Part shown: positions 57,685-64,000 of the stretch, piece after piece
How the letters are laid out: each line of letters begins with the position of its first letter
Position numbering within the stretch: the stretch's first letter is position 1
DNA from: Rhinopithecus roxellana
Lineage: Eukaryota > Chordata > Mammalia > Primates > Cercopithecidae
Direction of reading: 5' to 3'
Assembly: GCF_007565055.1 (NCBI RefSeq)
Contig: NC_044552.1
Span: forward strand, 150,803,859 to 150,867,858
DNA: 64,000 nucleotides
Program-made: the position numbers and the translations under genes
Notes under the pieces: model-generated
Database searches by the model: none
Told to the model about the DNA's origin: nothing
Seen by the model: the letters and a program-made list of their open reading frames with translations, nothing else

Positions 57685-58713
57685 TGGGAAATGGTACCGT
57701 TGGATCTCTGTGGAGTCACTGTTTGTTACACCAGTTCTTTCTTTGTTTATCCTTCACATACCAGTGAGAGAGATGACTGAGTCCGGTTTGTTTCACATTT
57801 TTAATCTCTGAAAATGTGATATCAATTTACTAGCAATATCACTTTGACACAGAGCAAATTTACCTTATAATGTTTTTAACAATTGTGGGTCCTGAATCAC
57901 GGGCCTATACTCAGTATTCCTATCCAATCCAAGCTGCTCACAGCCCGCAAACCTAACTCAGGAGAGCCCTTCATGAGAAGCCATGTCTTGTCTCTTGTCT
58001 GAAGCCAACTACATTCCCATTGTCCCGGGTCCTGCTGGCAGCCACTTCTCCTCCTATAGCCATAAGATGCTGTGCAAGTTGTGTCCTTAGCTTTGCTCCC
58101 CTGTCACTGGTGGACTTGAGATTGTCAGCTGAAATTAAGGCTGTTGAGGCAGAAATAATTTTATCAAAGTTCATTGAAAGCCAAATGTGAGGTTGGACCT
58201 GGGAAGACACACGCACGGAGTTGAGAGTGTTCTCGAGTCTGTCACAAGGCCAAAGGTTTTTGTAGGAAAGTTTAAATGAGTTGTCTTCTTTTTTTTTGGA
58301 GGATGCAACACAGAGGTCACAATCAGCTACAGATTATGACATGCAGGCTAACAATGTCCACATGAAGACAAATCAGTAAAACTTCATGCTTCAGCTCATC
58401 TTAAAATGACAGTGCCCTCTCCAGTGTCAGCAGGTTATACGTTGGTCTCTACAATAATCATTTGAGGAACCTATGATAAGGCAGGAGGCCGCCCCCTGCA
58501 AGCTCTGGACAGGTTCCAGCCAGCACAGGGACCCACAAAGGAAGCCTTTCCTGGTGACCAAGACTCGGGGTCTCTGTCTGACTCTCTAAGGACTGAGATA
58601 TCCATAATTCTTTTTAAATTATCCATGGAAACAGCAGGACAAAAAATGCAGAGGGCCTCCTAGTGCCTGGATGAATGTGCTCAGTCCTCTTTGAAGAGAA
58701 ACCTCAAGGATAG

Positions 58714-61260
58714 TGAATTGAAGGCTTTGAAAGACGGGTCTATTTAGCTGAAGGGTGCCTATGCCTTAACAGCAAGCATTTAGGATGCTGTTGTAATGAA
58801 TTTAGCATTTCCCCATGAAAGCACACAGCATTTTCCCCCTCATTAACACATGTGCTCCTCCCTCCCCTCCGCCAGCCTCTACAAAGGATCTGAGGGCACC
58901 ATCTGAGCTCAGGGGGAGCCTGCAGGGGGTAGGAGCCGCTCTCAAGGCGGGTGGCCAGCTTTGCTGATCCTGAGACCTCATCCTCGGCTTTTGAGTATCT
59001 AATATACAGTGACATCTGTACCTTGAAACATGAGACTGGGTTTTGAAATCTCAAACTAATACACATCAATAAAAGGCCAGTGATAGGAGCTGAAGAGGAA
59101 GTAAGGGCTCTGGAATTCTCCCAAAGCAAGTATCTTCTTGTGCTCATGGACTTCCTTAAGAAGATCATTTATTACACAATCTCAGTGAATTGTGGATTGC
59201 CTGGTAATGTTTTATAGGTAATTCATGCAGTCTTATTTTCCCAGCAGGACTCCATGGAAATTCAAACTAAATTCAACTGAGTGTCATATGTCAGGCAGTC
59301 CTACTCTCTTTTGTACATGCCAGCTTTTTTTATTCTCCAAGGATAAGGGTCTGGCATCTTTGTTATCCTCTCCTGTGTGTGAACTAGAAGCTTTGTACTT
59401 GATTTTTCTGTTGCTCTGTTCTGTTTGATGCAAAATACACACACATGTTTCTGTGGAAAATTCCATGAGTATTACACACTTCATCTATGGTTATAGTCGA
59501 CTGAATCAAGGAAAGAATATGTTTTCTGATTCCTGGAAGCCCATTCTCACTCACGTAGAACAAAATATAAGCAATGGGTTAAAAATCTAAACTGTACAGC
59601 TTGTTCTTTACTTTATATCTATATACTATCTGAAAGATAATTTTCAGAAAAAGGTAAGATCATGACTTGCACCAAGATATTAAAATGCAAAAGTGTTAAA
59701 GCTTTTATTTTACACATACGATAGGAGGGAACTAGGCAGATGTTAGAAGCTGTTCAAAGGAAAATTGAAAACATTTATATGGAATAAAGGAATTTTGAAA
59801 TGAATTGCAAGTGGAGAGAAAGCTGTTTTTTACAGGGGGAAGAAGCCAGTAAAAATCACTACTAGACAGGACAGAATGTCTTTCTCTCTTTCTATCTCTC
59901 TCTCTATATATCTCCATCAGTTATCTGCAATTTGCAAAGAATTGTAAAATAGTTCAAAGACAATGAACAGCCTAAAAGTATGTGCTATCGCTTTCCATTG
60001 AAACACATTCTTTTTAACATATCTAATCAGTATGTCTTAACTAATGAATTTGCACCACACTGCAGGAAAAGGACGATTTTTAACTTCCTTTAATTGATCA
60101 TCTGCCTGTGTGTTGCAGGTTGCTGTCTACCTTTTCAAAATTCGAAGCAAACATTTTTATTAAAAGATTTTCACCAAAGTTAATTAAAAATCAAAACCCA
60201 AATCAAAACAGAACACACAGCAAGCTGTGCTCATCACATGGATGACGACTTTCCCTGGAGATTACAGCTCTCAGGGTAACATCCGTGGAGATGATTCTGT
60301 AACTCTGTTAAAATGAAATCCTGCCGCCCTGTGGGAACAGAGCCGGGTGAGTCCTGGCTTCCACACAGTGCCGCCCTGAGAAGGCGAGGTCTCCCCAGCA
60401 TCTGTGTGCAGTGCAGCCGGGGCAGAGGAATAAAGTGTCACAGCAGGAAGCAGATGGCTGCATTTGCAGATAATCAATCTAAAGAGGCTTGCAGCTCTGA
60501 GTTTCAGGGGAACTTGTCTAACTAGCACACTATTGCTGGAAGGCATCTAATGAACTAAGTTACTGGTGTTCTTGCTTGTCAGATAGCCGTGGAACGCTGT
60601 ATGGATTTTATAATCATTTTCTTCTTTGAGACTGACAAAGTCTAAATTCTTCCTGATTGGCAGGTGAGGGCAGGCCGTGGGCCCTTGCGATCCCGGCAAC
60701 ACTGTTTTGGCCACGGGGGTGTGGTGCTGCAGCCTCATGCACCCACCGTGCGGCTCTGATGGTAACTGATGCACCAGTCTCATGCACACTGGCCACACCG
60801 GCCCTGGGGACACCCGAGCTGGCCTTTGGCTGCTTCTCTGTTGCGTTGTCCTCTTCAGCTACTGACTTGCAATTGGCGTAAATTCTAGACACCATGTTGT
60901 CAAACCTTCCCCAACCCTGGGCTTGCTTCCTGCCCTCACTCAGGTATATGTCAATGAAAACACGTGACTGAGGTTCATGTAACCTAATGTGTCTGCTTTT
61001 TCCTGTGTGGTAGCCCTGTCTCTGCCCGACAGGAGCCCCCAGAAAGTCTGGGCTCTAAGGAAGACATCTGCAGCTCTAATTTTAAAATGATTTGGCATGT
61101 CAAATCCGGTTTTCAAGTCCCTGGGGTGGGTAGAGGATTCTTCAAGAAGAAAGCGTTCTGAACCAGCGCAGCAACAAGGGTGAGGGGTCCAGGGCAGTAC
61201 AGGACAAGAGTTTGCCTGGTGGCTCTGCCAGGGCCTGGGAGGACAGCAAAGTCAGCTGCC
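58714..61260. other. unclassified AT-rich sequence right of the duplication
   Basis: Unique sequence starts at 58714. I see an AT-rich stretch with a short TC/TA tract (59880-59912). No exon, RNA gene or confident repeat was recognised. The longest frames are unremarkable. Confidence 0.5.
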
Positions 61261-61273
61261 AGGTGGGACCAAG

Positions 61274-61640
61274 ACAGGGAGACAGAGGCAGAGGGAGACA
61301 GAGACAGAGAGGGACAGAGACAGAGACAGAGGGAGAAGAACATAGACATAGAAATAGGGAGACAGAGACACAGAGACAGAGACAGATTGCAGGTCAGGCA
61401 GAGAGTGGACAGAGACAGAGGGAGAAGAACATAGACATAGAAATAGGGAGACAGAGACACAGAGACAGAAAGATACAAAGAGGCAGAGAGACACAGACAG
61501 AGAGACAGATAGCCAGAGAGAGTCACAGAGACAGATACCCAGAGACACAGAGACAGACAGATAGAGAGACAGAGGGAGACAGAGAAGGAGAAAGTCAGAG
61601 ACAGAGAGAGACAGAGATAGCCAGAGAGCAGTGGAGACAG
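61274..61640 (+). repeat. GACAGA-type polypurine tandem repeat
   Basis: About 370 bp are built from GAGACAGA/GACACAGA hexamer-octamer units. An 89-bp internal duplication is present: 'gggagaagaacatagacata' at 61331 and again at 61420. The long frames on both strands (Arg/Gln/Glu-rich on plus, Ser/Leu/Cys-rich on minus) are by-products of the repeat. Confidence 0.9.
61383..61409 (+). repeat. left arm of 27-bp perfect inverted repeat
   Basis: The arm starts CAGATTGCAGGTCAGGCAGA and interrupts the GACAGA repeat. Its exact reverse complement is at 61659-61685, 249 bp away, just outside the repeat. Confidence 0.9.
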
Positions 61641-61658
61641 AGGCCCAACAGCTGCCCA

Positions 61659-61685
61659 TCCACTCTCTGCCTGACCTGCAATCTG
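61659..61685 (-). repeat. right arm of 27-bp perfect inverted repeat
   Basis: Plus-strand sequence TCCACTCTCTGCCTGACCTG and the next seven bases are the reverse complement of 61383-61409. Beyond the arms only scattered matches continue. Confidence 0.9.
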
Positions 61686-62639
61686 CCTCTTCTGCCCCTG
61701 GATTTGCCCCGACCAGAGCTTTTGCAGGAGGGGCCACTCATTTGTGGAGGGGGAGCCCAGAGCTGGACCATCAGGAGACCCAGGAGAGAAGCTCTGCAGC
61801 AAAATCAGGACACCCGACTTGGTCAGGCCAGCAGTGACTCAGGGCCTGGAGAGCCCCATTGTCAGAGGCCAGCTGGAAGGCTCCACTAGCCAAGGGCAGG
61901 TCACCAAGGCAGGTCACAGGCCAGAAGGCAGAGGGGCCAGCACAAAACCCAGCTTTGAAGGCACAGAGCAGGAGCCAGGCGGGGGTACTGGGGGCACAGG
62001 GGCAGTTCTCAGGGTGAGGATGCCTCCTTAGCCCGACTCCATGTCACTGGTGACCAGTGAACAAGGTGCAAGCTGCAGCCTTCACAGAGGGTGATCCTAC
62101 TGGAGACAAATGCACCTGACTGGCCGTAACATGCCCCCGACCCACTGGCTCCCCTGCCAAGACCATGTCAGGGGAGTCTGCAGTGGCCTGTGCATGGCCT
62201 TCGGCTTGCCAAGTCCCAGGAGGGTGGGCGTTGTCTGCGTGGCTCCCTGCTGCCAGCAGCACATCTCACCTGGGCACAGAACAGCAAAGACAGCCAGCGT
62301 GGGCTGCAGGTACACCCCAGGGACTGGGCACAGGGCGGCAGTTGCTCATGTTTATCGGCACCAAAGGTCAAAGCAGAAACCAGGTGTGATGACTGGGACG
62401 GCCGCGCCTCCCGGGGTTTCCTGATCATTGACAAGTCTAAATTCTAAAGAATGCTTCCCATAAATACATTTTTTCTGGCTTACACTTGAGAAAGGGAGGA
62501 GAAATAATAGCAGTAGTGTCCTGTGAAAATTTCTGAAACACGGAGGAGTCCTGGAATAAACCATGCCTTGGATCCCACAGTGGAAGGAGGAGCACAGCAC
62601 AGCTGGGATGGGAGGACTCTGAAGTCTCCTGGATGTGGC
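61686..62639. other. unclassified GC-rich sequence
   Basis: About 1 kb of GC-rich sequence with overlapping short frames on both strands. I recognise no protein family or repeat. Confidence 0.4.
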
Positions 62640-62758
62640 AGGAGTAAGCTCAGTCACTGTGCACAGCATGTGTCCTTGAGCAGGTCACCTAAACTGCCTA
62701 GGTCTCACATCCTTGCCCGTAAAGTGGGAAGAATAATACTATTGCACGAGGTTTAGAA
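62640..62758 (+). mobile_element. MIR element
   Basis: 'tgtccttgagcaggtcacct' then 'cttgcccgtaaagtgggaag' and 'aataatactattgcacgagg' follow the MIR core order closely. Confidence 0.7.
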
Positions 62759-62764
62759 AGTCGT

Positions 62765-63385
62765 AAAACTATTGGTGGGAATGTAAACTACTACAGCTAC
62801 TATGAAGAACAGTATGGAGATTCCTCAAAAAAAACCACAAATAGAATCATGACATGAGCCAGCTAACCCACTCCTGGGTGTTCATCCAGAGGGAAGGAAG
62901 TCAGTATATCAAAGAGACATCTGCATCCCCACGTTCATCCCAATACTGCCACAATAGCCAAGATACGGAACAAACAGAGGTGTCCACCACCGGATGAATG
63001 GATGAAGAATGCAGTATATATACACAACGGAATAGTATTCAGCCATTAAAAGGAATAAAACCCTCTCATTGTGGCCACACGAATGGAACTGGGGACATGA
63101 CGTTAAGTGCTGTAAGCTGGGAACAGAAAGTTCAACACCACACATTCTCACTCATATTTGTGAACTAAAAAAAAAAGAAAGAAAAAAATGATCTCATAGA
63201 GTTAAAAAGTAGAATGATCTCATAGAGTAGAAAGAGGATACTAGAGGCTGGAAATGGGGAGGGAGGGTAGGGAGAGACACGTGAAAGGATACAAAATCAC
63301 AGCTAGGTGGGAGGAAGGAGTTCCAGGGTTCCGTGCCACTGCAGGATAACCAGAGTTAACAGCCATACACAGCATCCATTCTCAT
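62765..63385 (+). mobile_element. L1 3' end (ORF2 tail and 3' UTR, older primate L1)
   Basis: Contains standard L1 ORF2-end blocks: 'ggtgggaatgtaaactacta', 'caatagccaagatacggaac', 'gatgaatggatgaagaatgc', 'tagtattcagccattaaaag' and 'cacattctcactcatatttg'. A 3' UTR follows with 'gaaatggggagggagggtag'. It is 5'-truncated and interrupted by an A-rich run near 63165-63190, with no intact ORF. Confidence 0.85.
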
Positions 63386-64000
63386 TGCGCTTTCACCAAT
63401 CGGAGAGAGATTAGCTCAGGTCCAATCAAAAGACTCCCTTCTTGGATACTTAAGAGCACACAATCCATGAGGATCTCAAGGTCGCATCAGAGCTGGACAT
63501 GGATGAAAGCAGGGTGTGGACCCAGCGTCCTGTCTGTGCTTGGTGTGGTGGGGAAGTCTGGCTAGGCGGAACCTGCTGGTCCAGCCAGCCTGCTGGGACA
63601 TGTGCCTCACGCAGAGCCGGGCCTGCTGATTCTGCACAGGTGTGAGGATGCTGCCAATGAACACACGCACTGCGTTTATGCAGGCACATCAGGAAGTCAC
63701 CGCTCTCATGGCCAAGAGTTCCCTCTGGAAGATTCCCCCACTGACTGCCCTTGGGGGTGGGTAAGCTGACCAGCAGGTATCATGAAAGCCCAAATGCCGG
63801 GAGTGCCAGCTCCTGGAAACTGATTTGCATTCTCAGGACAACCTTGGGAATCATTAGGGAAATGGAAGGATGTGAAGAGGACTGACCTGTATTCCAAAAG
63901 ACAGAAAGCCACGGTGCCAAACGCCACTGAGGAAGCCATCTGCCTCGCTATTGGGACTGGTGCACTGTGGGCCAGCGGCCATCCTGCCAGAGGAGAAGGT
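63386..64000. other. unclassified right end of the window
   Basis: No gene, RNA or repeat was recognised. Short frames on the minus strand show no similarity I know. Confidence 0.4.

Larger units (their letters stand above)
49048..58713 (+). repeat. tandem duplication, copy 2 (9664-bp unit)
   Basis: It starts AGCAGTCTGGGAAGG, like 39384, and ends 'cctcaaggatag' at 58713, like 49049. It then continues into unique 'tgaattgaagg'. No base difference from copy 1 was noticed in the stretches compared by eye. Confidence 0.97.

Noticed and set aside
39384..58713. Two separate gene-bearing segments suggested by repeated frames of up to 133 codons
   Set aside because: The repeated frames are the same noncoding frames copied by the 9664-bp duplication. 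None shows a known domain or codon-like conservation.
61113..61889. Long overlapping open frames (225-229 codons) on both strands
   Set aside because: They arise because the GACAGA-type repeat lacks stop codons. The products are low-complexity Arg/Gln/Glu or Ser/Leu strings with no homology and frames on both strands.

Overview
This window is primate nuclear DNA, most likely from an Old World monkey (macaque or baboon type). The evidence is a dense set of Alu, L1, MIR and endogenous-retrovirus (ERV) sequences, an intact multi-exon UNC93A gene that differs from human UNC93A as I remember it at a few percent of residues, and young AluY copies with the 'ggctcaagcctg' and 'gatccggccactgcac' variants, which I associate with cercopithecine AluY lineages. 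No bacterial gene, CRISPR array or operon is present. Almost all long open frames outside UNC93A and the ERVs are chance frames in noncoding DNA.

Layout. (1) 1-6271 lies downstream of UNC93A. It holds short tandem repeats, a G-rich tract and one AluY, with no gene recognised. (2) 6272-29026, minus strand, holds the whole UNC93A coding sequence in eight exons. All splice sites are GT-AG, the phases match throughout, and the exons sum to 1374 nt (457 codons plus stop). The introns carry AluS, AluY, an ERV1-type solo LTR, old L1, MIR and DNA-transposon remnants. (3) 29635-37275, plus strand, is a scrambled class I ERV. It starts with a complete 463-bp LTR about 600 bp upstream of the UNC93A first coding exon and in the opposite orientation. 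A tRNA-Glu-type primer-binding site and a gag start with an early stop follow. Further on, out of order, come integrase C-terminus, env, RNase H, a second env, then HERV-H-like gag and protease. (4) About 37275-40756, minus strand, is a HERV-H-like element with an LTR7-type LTR. It converges tail to tail with the plus-strand HERV-H-like segment. (5) 39384-58713 is a tandem duplication of a 9664-bp unit. The two copies look identical wherever I compared them, and the join has 2 bp of microhomology. Each copy carries part of the HERV-H internal region, its LTR7, two further LTR-like segments and a 28-bp minisatellite. (6) 58714-64000 is gene-free DNA with a GACAGA-type purine repeat, a 27-bp perfect inverted repeat, a MIR and an L1 3' end.

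The functional gene is UNC93A, a polytopic membrane protein of the UNC-93/MFS-like family. Residue Trp151, the site of a known human nonsense variant, is intact here. I found no previously undescribed biological system. The most unusual structure is the apparently perfect 9.66-kb tandem duplication, which is either very recent or an assembly artefact. Next are the ERV mosaic and inverted HERV-H pair directly upstream of UNC93A.
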